A stretch of 64,000 nt of DNA from Hymenobacter sp. YC55 (GTDB lineage Bacteria > Bacteroidota > Bacteroidia > Cytophagales > Hymenobacteraceae). Position 1 is the stretch's first letter. Each line of letters starts with the position of its first letter. Of this stretch, positions 9,086 through 17,881 are shown in pieces. The stretch is from assembly GCF_029433095.1 (NCBI RefSeq), contig NZ_JARNTX010000002.1:372001-436000 (forward strand). Direction: 5' to 3'. Made by a program: the position numbers and the translations under genes. Below the pieces are notes generated by a model, which saw nothing but the letters and a program-made list of their open reading frames with translations, did not search any database and had not been told where the DNA came from.

Positions 9086-9793
9086 CTAACGGCGCCGAAC
9101 TGGCCGGGATGTTGCCGAAAGACCACCCATTATTATAGGCATTGGTACTGTGGGAGTTAATAGTTCTAAGTAGATATTCAACGACTCCAGTGAGTTGCGT
9201 TCAAGTGCGACGGTAACCCTTTGCTGCGCATAGCCTTGCGCCTGAATAATTAGCGTCAAGAGTAGCTGACTTTCATTTGTTGATGGTAGTAACAATGAAA
9301 AACTGCCATCGACTGCTGTGACAGTTTGGATGGTGCTGCCCTCAACATTAACTGTAGCACTGGGCAGCGCCATGCCGTTTGGTAGCCGTATCCAACCTCT
9401 TACATTGGTGCCAAGCGGTGGAAGTGGAGACGCCAGCGGCTCGGTGATAGCCGTACTAATATGAACTTGGTCGGGAGCATGTTGCGCTACACTGGTGTCA
9501 GCAGCCACCTCCCGCAGCCCTAGCACTGCCGCCGTAGCCGCCACCCATGTCCGCCAGCGGGGAGTGGGCATCGGTGGTGGAAGCAACGGCCGCTGCAACT
9601 GGTCTTCCCGAAACCGGCCGCAGGTTGAGCTGACTTGGCTAAGCAGAGCTAGAATTTCGGCGTCGGTTTTCTCTGTAAAGTCCACCACTACTTTGTTGCA
9701 AGCGGCGCAATGGCGGCCCTGCGTGGTGGCAGTCATGGTGGCCCAGTTCTCGTGGCAGGGCGTTGGGACGGTGAGTGTAGTGCGGGTGCGCAT
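9086..9793 (-). CDS. Cys-cluster / single-TM / carboxypeptidase-regulatory-like protein (copy 1)
   Basis: A 235-residue protein in three parts. Residues 10-62 carry a conserved cysteine pattern (Cys13, Cys29, Cys32, Cys58) in the framework W-x2-M, GRHCAACNKVVVDFT and CGRF, and probably bind a metal. Residues 79-97 are one membrane segment (WRTWVAATAAVLGL). Residues 125-215 form a carboxypeptidase-D regulatory / transthyretin-like beta-sandwich (VRGWIRLPNGMALPSATVNV, VDGSFSLLLP). The likely topology is N-terminus inside and sandwich outside. The organisation recalls zinc-binding anti-sigma factors, but no sigma factor is nearby. Function unknown. A paralogue lies directly upstream on the same strand (9893-10585), consistent with tandem duplication. 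Confidence 0.75.
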   Translation of the reverse strand: MRTRTTLTVPTPCHENWATMTATTQGRHCAACNKVVVDFTEKTDAEILALLSQVSSTCGRFREDQLQRPLLPPPMPTPRWRTWVAATAAVLGLREVAADTSVAQHAPDQVHISTAITEPLASPLPPLGTNVRGWIRLPNGMALPSATVNVEGSTIQTVTAVDGSFSLLLPSTNESQLLLTLIIQAQGYAQQRVTVALERNSLESLNIYLELLTPTVPMPIIMGGLSATSRPVRRR

Positions 9794-9892
9794 TGGTTAG
9801 TCATTGGGTTCAACTAGTTGATGCCAGACCACACTAGATTCCACACGTGGCCACAGAATATTTTTGATGGCTCCACCATCAGAAGACCACGC

Positions 9893-10585
9893 CTACTTTA
9901 ATAGCGGTTTTGCCGGCGGATTGTGGCGCATAATCTTACCCATAATTTGTCCTCGGCCGGGTACCGACTTTAGCCGCACCAAGAGTGGGGCAGCAGCAGG
10001 AGAAGTTTTCACGGATACCAGTTGCTGCTTGTGCACGAAAGGACTGCCTTGGACCCGCAACTGCACACGGTTCTTCTGCACAGGTGCCCATTTTTGCAGC
10101 ATCGTGAAGCTAAAGTTGCCTTGTTCATCCGTGACGGCGCCGTATTTGGTGTCGCCGATGAATATCTCGGCACCGGGCACACCCAGGCCAGTGGAGTCGT
10201 CGAGGACGCGGCCTCGGATGGCAACTTGGCCTTTGGGAGCAGTGGCGTGCGTGTCGGCCTGTTCGGTGGGGCGCGGTATGGGACGTAGCGGTGAAAAGGC
10301 CGCCACTTCGTCGGCGGCTAATAGCGGCTTTAGGCCCAGCAATGCCACGGTGGCTACCAGCCAGCGGCGCCAGCATGGTGCAGGTGGTGCCGCAAATTGC
10401 CCAGCCCGAAAGTAACCGCAGACACTGCCGGCCGTGGGCTGCGCTAGCCAAGCTATAACTTCCGCCTCGCTCATTTGGGAGAAGTCCACAACTTCATGCT
10501 GGCAACTGCCGCAGAAGCGGCCGGCGGTGGTGGGCGTCATGGCGGCCCAAGATTTCGGGCAGGGCAACGGAACAGAAATGGCCAT
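9893..10585 (-). CDS. Cys-cluster / single-TM / carboxypeptidase-regulatory-like protein (copy 2)
   Basis: A 230-residue paralogue of the downstream gene with the same order of parts. The cysteine cluster is Cys9, Cys25, Cys28, Cys56 (GRFCGSCQHEVVDFSQMSEAE and VCGYF), spaced C-x15-C-x2-C-x27-C against C-x15-C-x2-C-x25-C in copy 1. A membrane segment follows near residues 72-90 (WRRWLVATVALLGLKPLL). A carboxypeptidase-regulatory fold follows it (IRGRVLDDSTGLGVPGAEIF, VTDEQGNFSF). The cysteine domain and membrane segment are much better conserved between the copies than the outer domain, which suggests different outer ligands and a common inner function. Function unknown. Confidence 0.75.
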   Translation of the reverse strand: MAISVPLPCPKSWAAMTPTTAGRFCGSCQHEVVDFSQMSEAEVIAWLAQPTAGSVCGYFRAGQFAAPPAPCWRRWLVATVALLGLKPLLAADEVAAFSPLRPIPRPTEQADTHATAPKGQVAIRGRVLDDSTGLGVPGAEIFIGDTKYGAVTDEQGNFSFTMLQKWAPVQKNRVQLRVQGSPFVHKQQLVSVKTSPAAAPLLVRLKSVPGRGQIMGKIMRHNPPAKPLLK

Positions 10586-10805
10586 GCGTATAGAATTAGG
10601 AAATGGAATTACCTGATAGATGCTAGCTCAGGTTAAAATTCACACCAGTGTAAGAAGAATCTATCTAAAAATCAGGCCGGAATCGGAAGGCACGGGGCTA
10701 CTGCCGCTTCTTACCCAACTCACGCTAGACTAGTCATCCGAGGACTTGATATGCAGCTCCGCCGCATTATTCTGTATCTTTTGCCCTCTCAACCATTATC
10801 CTGCT

Positions 10806-12569
10806 TTGTCTACACCGCTTCCTCCTAGTCGCCTGACCGGCCTGTTCCGCCGCAAAAATCTCGACGACCTATTGCTCAGCCCGCCCGCCGACGCCGACGG
10901 CCACTCTCCCGGTGGTGGCCTGGCCCGGCACCTCACCGTCCGCGACCTGACGGCGTTGGGTATTGCCGCCGTTATCGGGGCGGGTATCTTCAGCACCATT
11001 GGCAATGCCTCCCACGACGGGGGGCCGGCCGTGTCGTTGCTGTTCGTGTTTACGGCCGTGGCCTGCGCGTTTTCGGCGCTGTGCTATGCGCAGTTTGCGG
11101 CTACCATCCCAGTTAGCGGCTCGGCTTACACCTACGCCTACGCTTCGTTCGGGGAGCTGGCCGCCTGGATAATCGGCTGGGCGCTGATCATGGAATATGC
11201 CGTCGGCAACATCGTGGTGGCTATATCCTGGTCGGACTACTTCACGGGCCTCATGGATGGCATTGGGGTGCATATTCCCATCTGGCTGACTATGGGCCTG
11301 CAGAGCGCCCATAAGCACTACAACGAGGTGCTGGAATTGATGCAGGCAGGCAAGCCCTTGGCTGATGCTACGCCCACGCAACTAGCAGGCTATCAGGCTT
11401 GGGCCTCGGCTCCACAATTGCCAGGCGGTTTGCGGCTGGTCATTGATTTGCCGGCCGGACTCATTACGCTGCTCATCACAACAGTGGTATACGTTGGCAT
11501 CAAGGAGTCGAAGAATGCTTCCAACCTGCTGGTGCTGCTCAAGCTGACGGTGGTGGCCGTAGTTATTGGCGTGGGCGTGTTCTATGTGAATCCTAGCAAC
11601 TGGAGCCCCTTCGCCCCGAACGGGATTGGTGGGGTGCTAAAAGGTGTGTCGGCTGTGTTCTTTGCTTACATCGGCTTCGATGCCATTTCCACTACGGCTG
11701 AGGAGTGCAACAATCCGCAGCGCGACTTGCCCCGAGCCATGATTTATGCCCTCATTATCTGCACGGTGCTCTACGTGATTATCACGCTGGTGCTGACAGG
11801 CATGGTGAGCTACACCGAACTAGGCGTGGGCGACCCGCTGGCGTTTGTGTTTCAGAAAGTAGGCCTGAACTGGCTGGCCGGCGTGGTGGCGGTGAGTGCC
11901 ATTTTTGCCATGGCTTCGGTGCTGCTCGTGTTTCAGATTGGCCAACCCCGCATCTGGATGACCATGAGCCGCGACGGACTGCTGCCCCCGGTATTTGCTC
12001 GGGTGCACCCCAAGTTTCACACGCCCTCGTTCAGCACCATTGTTACGGGCTTCTTCGTGGGCGTGCCGGCTATGCTGCTCAACATGGACCTCGTTATCGA
12101 CCTGACCAGCATCGGTACGCTATTCGCCTTTGCGCTAGTGTGCGGCGGCATCCTCATTATCGACCCGTATGGCAAGTCGGATGCTCGTTTCAAGGTGCCC
12201 TACATCAACGGACAGTTCCTGGTGCCGCTCCTGATGTTGGTGGGTATCGTGCTGGTATTCACCTACAATCAGGCCGGCTTGCAGGAATTTCAGAAAGCCT
12301 TGAGCAGTGGTTACGACGAAGCCCGCCACTATATTCCGATGCTGGTGTTCCTGCTGTTTTGCGTGGCACTAGCTTGGCTTTCGTTTCGCAAGCGCCTCTC
12401 GTTGCTACCTACCCTTGGCCTGCTGACTAATCTGTACCTCATGACGCAGCTCGGTGTGAACAACTGGCTGCTGTTCTTCGGCTGGCTGATTATTGGGCTA
12501 GCCTTGTACTTCAACTACGGCTTCAAGCACAGCAAGCTCGGGCTAAAGCACATGCCGGCCGGCCGCTAA
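10806..12569 (+). CDS. APC-superfamily amino acid permease
   Basis: An integral inner-membrane transporter with about 12-14 hydrophobic segments. The first span has the APC signature (LGIAAVIGAGIFSTIG), and GFDAISTTAEE with NNPQRDLPRA is the classic cationic amino acid transporter loop. It most resembles the YfnA/CAT branch and probably imports an amino acid with protons; the substrate is not known. A stretch of about 70 residues after the fifth span (LMDGIGVHIPIW to AGYQAWASAPQL) is a non-canonical loop. There is no good ATG. The frame opens with TTG at 10746, and I prefer the TTG at 10806 because STPLPPSRLTGLFRRKNLDD is a typical N-terminus for this group. A terminator follows. Confidence 0.88.
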   Translation: MSTPLPPSRLTGLFRRKNLDDLLLSPPADADGHSPGGGLARHLTVRDLTALGIAAVIGAGIFSTIGNASHDGGPAVSLLFVFTAVACAFSALCYAQFAATIPVSGSAYTYAYASFGELAAWIIGWALIMEYAVGNIVVAISWSDYFTGLMDGIGVHIPIWLTMGLQSAHKHYNEVLELMQAGKPLADATPTQLAGYQAWASAPQLPGGLRLVIDLPAGLITLLITTVVYVGIKESKNASNLLVLLKLTVVAVVIGVGVFYVNPSNWSPFAPNGIGGVLKGVSAVFFAYIGFDAISTTAEECNNPQRDLPRAMIYALIICTVLYVIITLVLTGMVSYTELGVGDPLAFVFQKVGLNWLAGVVAVSAIFAMASVLLVFQIGQPRIWMTMSRDGLLPPVFARVHPKFHTPSFSTIVTGFFVGVPAMLLNMDLVIDLTSIGTLFAFALVCGGILIIDPYGKSDARFKVPYINGQFLVPLLMLVGIVLVFTYNQAGLQEFQKALSSGYDEARHYIPMLVFLLFCVALAWLSFRKRLSLLPTLGLLTNLYLMTQLGVNNWLLFFGWLIIGLALYFNYGFKHSKLGLKHMPAGR

Positions 12570-12597
12570 ATTACCTGATGGTTGCTGCCTTATTGCC

Positions 12598-12630
12598 AAA
12601 CCCGCTGCCTGATTCAGGTGGCGGGTTTGT
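12598..12630 (+). terminator. Terminator after the permease gene
   Basis: AAACCCGCTGCCTGA pairs with TCAGGTGGCGGGTTT (two G-U pairs) and is followed by TGTTGTG. It separates the permease from the helicase gene, whose ATG is about 50 nt downstream. Confidence 0.7.
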
Positions 12631-12680
12631 TGTGTATTTCCGCTTCACTATTTCAGTTTATTGCCTCTATTCCAGTTGCT

Positions 12681-15600
12681 ATGCCCGTTGATTCCACGCT
12701 TGCTATTCGCCTCGAAGCCTCTCGCCAAGAGCTGCTGGACTTAGGAATGCGCAACCCGCTGCTCAACTTTCGCCTCTCCAAAGCGCAAGGTGTGGCCGTG
12801 GTGCAAGAGGAAGCGGCGGCGGTGTATGAGGTACTGGTCCGCCAAGGGAAAGCCATGTACTTTCAGGCGGTGCCCGAACCAGTTAAAAAGGCGAATTCAA
12901 CACCGAACGAATGGTCTGAATCTAGCCATGAGTTGCCGGAATTGGTTTCCTACATGGCCGAAGCCCCACCGCTGCTTCCCACCGAAGCCGAGCGCCAAGC
13001 CTTGCTGGCCGACAACAAGCTGCAAACTGCCGAGCCACTAGTCAAGCTGGAAAGCCGTCTGCTAAATACTTATTACACAGCGCGTACCAGCCTGGAAGAG
13101 CAAGGCGTGAACATCTTATATCTGGCGTTGGGCACCCTCACCTGGTACGAAACCGACAGCAGTGAAGAGGCTCGCCAGGCACCGCTGGTGCTGGTGCCCG
13201 TGCTGCTAGAGCGGGGTACGGCGGCCGAACGGTTCAAGCTGCGCCACACGGGCGCCGAAGTGGAAGGCAATTTGTCGTTGGAGGCCAAGCTAAAGGCGAG
13301 CTTTGGGTTGGCACTACCCGAACTGGACGAAGAAAGCCCTCTGGCCGATTACTACGCAGCCGTGCGGGAAGCAGTAGCCAGTAAGCCACGCTGGCGAGTG
13401 GAAATCAACAGTATCGCGCTGAGCTTCTTCTCTTTCGGGAAGTTCATGCTCTACCGCGACCTTGACCCTGCTACCTGGCCAACCCAAGCTACGCTGCTCG
13501 GCCATCCGGCCATTGCCGCCCTGCTCGGCACCGATACCGGGTTTCAAGATGCTGCCCCAACCATAGGCGACACCGCGTTTCTGGACACCGAAAGTCCGGC
13601 GGCTGAGCTGCACCAAGTGCTCGATGCCGATTCGTCGCAGCTGCTGGCGCTGCTGGCAGTGCACGAGGGGCGCAACCTAGTGGTGCAGGGGCCGCCCGGT
13701 ACGGGCAAGTCGCAGATCATTGCCAACCTGCTGGCTGAGGCTATTGGAGCAGGGAAGAAGGTGTTGTTTGTGGCCGAGAAAATGGCGGCGCTTGAAGTGG
13801 TAAAGCGCCGCCTCGATACCCTGGGTTTAGGAGCGGCTTGCTTGGAGCTGCACAGCCACAAAGCCAACAAAAAAGCCCTCCACGACGAGCTAAAAGCCAC
13901 GTTGAGCTTGGGCCGCCCAGCCACGGCGGGGGCGGTAGAAGACCAAATGGCGCAGTTGCCCCGCTACCGGCAGACGCTCAACGACTACGCGCTGGCCGTA
14001 AATGCCCCACTCGGGCGCAGCCGGCGCACAGCCCAGCAAGTAACTGGCGAGCTATTGCGCCTGACCGAAGAACGGGGCACGGTGGAGCTGCCGCGCATCG
14101 CGTTTTCAAACCAGGCCGCCTGGACGGATGCCGATGCCGCCCGCGCCCAGGAACTAGCTGCCCGTCTGCAAGCTGTACTGCAAAAAACGGGGGTGCCCGA
14201 AAAGTTGCTCTTCTGGGGCAGCGAACTGACGGTACTGCTCCCCGCCGACCAGCAAGCACTGGCAACGAGCCTAAGCGAGGCACAAGAGGCCGTGGCAGCG
14301 CTGCAAACCGCCGCCGAGACTTTGGCTCGCCACCTGGGCCTTCCCCTCCCGGTTGACCGCGCCGCCGCCGAAAAGCTGGTGCCGGCTGCTCGTCATGCGC
14401 TACTTGCTCCACCCTTGGTGGGTATGGCCGTGGCCGATGGTGCTTGGTTGCAGCAAGCCAGTTCTCTTGCCGAAACCTTGCGCGCCGGAGCGGCTTACAC
14501 TGCCCTTTACCAACAATACGAAGCCACCCTACTGCCCGAAGCCTGGACCCAACAGCTGCTCTCGGAGCGTACCGCCCTGCTTTCCTACGGCGACAAATGG
14601 TGGAATTTTCTTAGTGGTGACTACCGCCAGGCCCGCAAGCGCCTGCAACGCTTGTGGCGCCCTGCTCTACCCAAAGAGGCTACGGACATAGTGCCAGTTA
14701 TCGACGCCATTCACGAGGCCGCGCGCCATGCGGCCACAGTAGCCGACGCCGGGCCATTGGGCCAGCAATTGTTTAGATCCGCTTGGCAGGGCACGCGCTC
14801 CGAATGGCCAACACTGGTCAAGGCGCAGGAGTATCTCACTCTAACCCACCAACGCATCAGCTGGGGCGAACTGCCCGCTGCCTTACTAGAATACTTGGCG
14901 CGCGTCGGCGCTGCAAGCCATTCGCGCACTCGTGGAGTAGCCCTGGCCCTAGGCGATACCAATCATACCGGCGCCGAATTCTTAGCTCCATTACCTTCAA
15001 GCGCCTTAGAGTCAGATAGCTATGAAACAGACGCTACGTCTGGCTACCATATCCCGGAGGCTTTGCCGCAGCTTCTGGCGGCTCTCGAAACTGCTCTAAC
15101 TCGTCAGCGGGCTGCTGTGCAGACGTTGGTTGACAGGTTGCGGCTGAACGAAGTGCGCCGGTTTGGTCCCGATGGACGGTTGCAGTTTCAGCGCTTTGCC
15201 CAGCAGCGCGAAATCTTGGCTGCTTGGGCTACTAGCTTATCGTCATTGCAACTAGTTATCGAGTGGAATAATGTGGCCGCCACCGTGCAGGCGGAGGGTC
15301 TGCCGGAATTGCTCTTGCTAGCCGAGCGCTGGGTGCCCGCAACTGAATTTTTGGTGGCCGCGGTGCGTCAAACGTGGCTGGAGTTTTTGCAAAGACAAGC
15401 CTACGAGCAGTATCCTGCCTTACGCCAATTCGAGCGGGCGGGACACGAAGAATTGGCCACTCGTTTTCGCCAGGCCGACCGGGACTCGCTGCACTACAAC
15501 CGGGTACGGGCCATGCGCCAGCACTACGAAGGTCTTCCGAATCAGCAGGCCGGTGGGCAGATGCTGATTCTCAAAAACGAGTTTGCCAAAAAGAGTAGGC

Positions 15601-17585
15601 ATAAGCCCTTGCGTCGCCTGATGCAGGAAGCTGGGCGGGCCATTCAAGCCATCAAGCCGGTGTTTATGATGTCGCCGCTGTCGGTGGCCAGTTTTCTGCC
15701 ACCCGGCGCCGTAGGGTTCGACTTGGTGGTGTTCGACGAAGCTAGCCAAGTGAAACCCGTGGATGCGCTAGGCGCCATTGCCAGAGGCAAGCAGCTAGTC
15801 GTGGTCGGCGACTCCAAACAGTTGCCACCCACCTCATTCTTTGATTCGCTGACGGGCCTCGGTAAAGCGCTGGATGAGGAAAACGTAACGGCTGATATTC
15901 AGAGCATTTTGGAGCTGTGCAAAGCCCGCCAAATGCCCGAGCGCATGCTGCGCTGGCACTACCGCAGCCGGCACCAGTCCTTGATTGCTGCCTCCAATCA
16001 TCTGTTCTATGACGATAAGCTGGTCGTCTTTCCTAGTCCGGAGGGCAACGAGCGGTTGGGGTTAATTTACCATCATTTGCCCGACACCTACTACGAGCGG
16101 GGTACCACTCGCACCAACCCGCAGGAAGCCGTGGCCGTGGCCGAAGCCGTGCTGCAGCACGCCCGCAGCACACCCAATCTGACGCTGGGGGTAGTAGCCT
16201 TCAGTACCCCGCAGCGCCAAGCCATTCAGGATGCGCTCGAAATTCGCCGCAAGCAGCACCCCGAAACCGAAGTGTTTTTCAACCGCCATGCTCACGAGCC
16301 GTTCTTTATCAAAAATCTGGAAAACGTGCAGGGCGATGAGCGGGACGTTATCCTTGTCAGCATCGGCTACGGCCGCACTATGGAGGGCTCCCTCACCATG
16401 AGTTTCGGACCGCTCAACGGGGAAGGAGGTGAGCGGCGTCTCAACGTGCTGATAACCCGCGCCAAGCAGCGCTGCGAAATTTTCACTAACCTAACCGCTG
16501 CCGACCTCGACCTGACCCGCACCACTGCCAAGGGCGTGGCGGCACTGCAAACATTCCTTGAGTTCGCGCAGCACGGTCACCTAAGCCAGCCTCAAGAACT
16601 TAGCCGTGAAGTGGAGTCGCCGTTCGAGGAAGTGGTGTACCGTGCCCTCACCGCCCGCGGCTATACTATCCGCCCACAGGTCGGCTCGCAAGGTTTCTAC
16701 ATCGACTTGGCGGTGGTAGATCCTGCCCATCCTGCGCACTACCTGCTTGGTATAGAGTGCGATGGGGCCATGTATCATGCTGCCCGCTCGGCCCGCGACC
16801 GGGACCGGCTGCGCCAAGAGGTGCTAGAAGCCGTAGGCTGGCGCCTGCACCGCATCTGGAGCACCGACTGGTTTCGTGATCCGGCGCGCGAATTGGAACG
16901 AACCGTGCAAGCCATTGAAGAGGCCCGGCAGGCTTCTGCAAGTGAAGATGCTGGTGCAGAGAAAGATGAAATAGTGGAAAAGGATGCGAAACCTATTGGT
17001 ATCGTGCGGGAAGAAGCACCGGTCAAGTCTATGCTCGTGGCGGAGCCTTATCAGGTGGCCCAGCTGCCGGCCGCGGTAGGGCATCGGGAGTTGCACCAGC
17101 ATAATCTAGGCCAGGTAGCCAATTGGTTGGCCTCCGTCGTGCGCATCGAAAGCCCTATCCATATCGAAGAGGCAACCCGCCGGTTGGCGCAGGCCAGCGG
17201 CGCCACGCAAGTAGGGGCCCGGATCCGTAAGGTTGGTCAGGATGCGGCGCTGCTGGCCCTGAATCTGCGCCATTTACGCCGACAGGGCGACTTCCTATGG
17301 GAAAATACCATGCAGCAACCGCCCCTCCGCGACCGAAGCAACCTGCCTGCCATTTCGCGCAAACTTGCCTTTGTATCTCCCGAAGAGTTGGCCCGGGCCC
17401 TACGTACTATGGTGGAGCAAAGCTTCGCGCTGCCGCGCGAGGCGGCCTACTTGTCTACTGTGCGCCTGCTTGGCTTTAGCCGGCTCAGCGACGACATGCG
17501 CCAACAACTCGACACCGTGCTGGCTGACTTGATAGAACGCAGTGAGATAGAAGACGTGCACGGAGTGCTGAAGCCAGTTGGGTAG
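12681..17585 (+). CDS. DUF4011 - SF1 helicase - PD-(D/E)xK nuclease - DUF3320 protein
   Basis: A 1634-residue multidomain protein. The N-terminal DUF4011 region begins with RQELLDLGMRNPLLNFRL. An SF1 helicase core follows: Walker A GPPGTGKS (337-344), a long insertion, DEAS (1019-1022) in LVVFDEASQVKPVDALG, VVGDSKQLPPTSFF, WHYRSRHQSLI, ENVQGDERDVILVSIGYG and LNVLITRAKQRCEIF. Next comes a Vsr/REase_MTES_1575-like nuclease (EEVVYRALTARGYTIRPQVG; Asp1342, Glu1359, Asp1361 in IECDG). Last is a DUF3320-like winged domain (SPIHIEEATRRLAQASG). All catalytic motifs look intact. A DUF4011-helicase-Vsr arrangement has been reported as a single-gene antiviral system (hhe in the Gao et al. survey, from memory). 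The role here is inferred; the protein may instead act in DNA or RNA processing. The ATG at 12681 is preferred to an upstream TTG that overlaps the terminator. Confidence 0.88.
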   Translation: MPVDSTLAIRLEASRQELLDLGMRNPLLNFRLSKAQGVAVVQEEAAAVYEVLVRQGKAMYFQAVPEPVKKANSTPNEWSESSHELPELVSYMAEAPPLLPTEAERQALLADNKLQTAEPLVKLESRLLNTYYTARTSLEEQGVNILYLALGTLTWYETDSSEEARQAPLVLVPVLLERGTAAERFKLRHTGAEVEGNLSLEAKLKASFGLALPELDEESPLADYYAAVREAVASKPRWRVEINSIALSFFSFGKFMLYRDLDPATWPTQATLLGHPAIAALLGTDTGFQDAAPTIGDTAFLDTESPAAELHQVLDADSSQLLALLAVHEGRNLVVQGPPGTGKSQIIANLLAEAIGAGKKVLFVAEKMAALEVVKRRLDTLGLGAACLELHSHKANKKALHDELKATLSLGRPATAGAVEDQMAQLPRYRQTLNDYALAVNAPLGRSRRTAQQVTGELLRLTEERGTVELPRIAFSNQAAWTDADAARAQELAARLQAVLQKTGVPEKLLFWGSELTVLLPADQQALATSLSEAQEAVAALQTAAETLARHLGLPLPVDRAAAEKLVPAARHALLAPPLVGMAVADGAWLQQASSLAETLRAGAAYTALYQQYEATLLPEAWTQQLLSERTALLSYGDKWWNFLSGDYRQARKRLQRLWRPALPKEATDIVPVIDAIHEAARHAATVADAGPLGQQLFRSAWQGTRSEWPTLVKAQEYLTLTHQRISWGELPAALLEYLARVGAASHSRTRGVALALGDTNHTGAEFLAPLPSSALESDSYETDATSGYHIPEALPQLLAALETALTRQRAAVQTLVDRLRLNEVRRFGPDGRLQFQRFAQQREILAAWATSLSSLQLVIEWNNVAATVQAEGLPELLLLAERWVPATEFLVAAVRQTWLEFLQRQAYEQYPALRQFERAGHEELATRFRQADRDSLHYNRVRAMRQHYEGLPNQQAGGQMLILKNEFAKKSRHKPLRRLMQEAGRAIQAIKPVFMMSPLSVASFLPPGAVGFDLVVFDEASQVKPVDALGAIARGKQLVVVGDSKQLPPTSFFDSLTGLGKALDEENVTADIQSILELCKARQMPERMLRWHYRSRHQSLIAASNHLFYDDKLVVFPSPEGNERLGLIYHHLPDTYYERGTTRTNPQEAVAVAEAVLQHARSTPNLTLGVVAFSTPQRQAIQDALEIRRKQHPETEVFFNRHAHEPFFIKNLENVQGDERDVILVSIGYGRTMEGSLTMSFGPLNGEGGERRLNVLITRAKQRCEIFTNLTAADLDLTRTTAKGVAALQTFLEFAQHGHLSQPQELSREVESPFEEVVYRALTARGYTIRPQVGSQGFYIDLAVVDPAHPAHYLLGIECDGAMYHAARSARDRDRLRQEVLEAVGWRLHRIWSTDWFRDPARELERTVQAIEEARQASASEDAGAEKDEIVEKDAKPIGIVREEAPVKSMLVAEPYQVAQLPAAVGHRELHQHNLGQVANWLASVVRIESPIHIEEATRRLAQASGATQVGARIRKVGQDAALLALNLRHLRRQGDFLWENTMQQPPLRDRSNLPAISRKLAFVSPEELARALRTMVEQSFALPREAAYLSTVRLLGFSRLSDDMRQQLDTVLADLIERSEIEDVHGVLKPVG

Positions 17586-17881
17586 CAACTAGCATCTGTG
17601 CTCTTTTGACCTTGCAGCCACTCTTTCGGCGACGTAGGGCTACTGAATTAAAAGGAAAAATTTCGGCATGCGTGTTACCAAATTTCTCTGACGGCCATCC
17701 GTCCGAATGGCTATAGCAGGGCTGCAGGCCACCTTTTAACCTGATTATAGCTTGTAGCTAGGGAATGTTGTCTTGGAGAGCCTACCCCATACTTTATATT
17801 AGAATTTATATATACTTATCGACTTTAAATTAAAACCCTAGCTTGCTGTATCTCAATAAATACTGTTTGCATCCTAGGTAC

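Noticed and set aside
11705..12430. A 241-codon forward frame inside the permease gene
   Set aside because: It is in another frame of the permease. The permease frame has clean membrane segments and this one is His/Arg/Pro noise.
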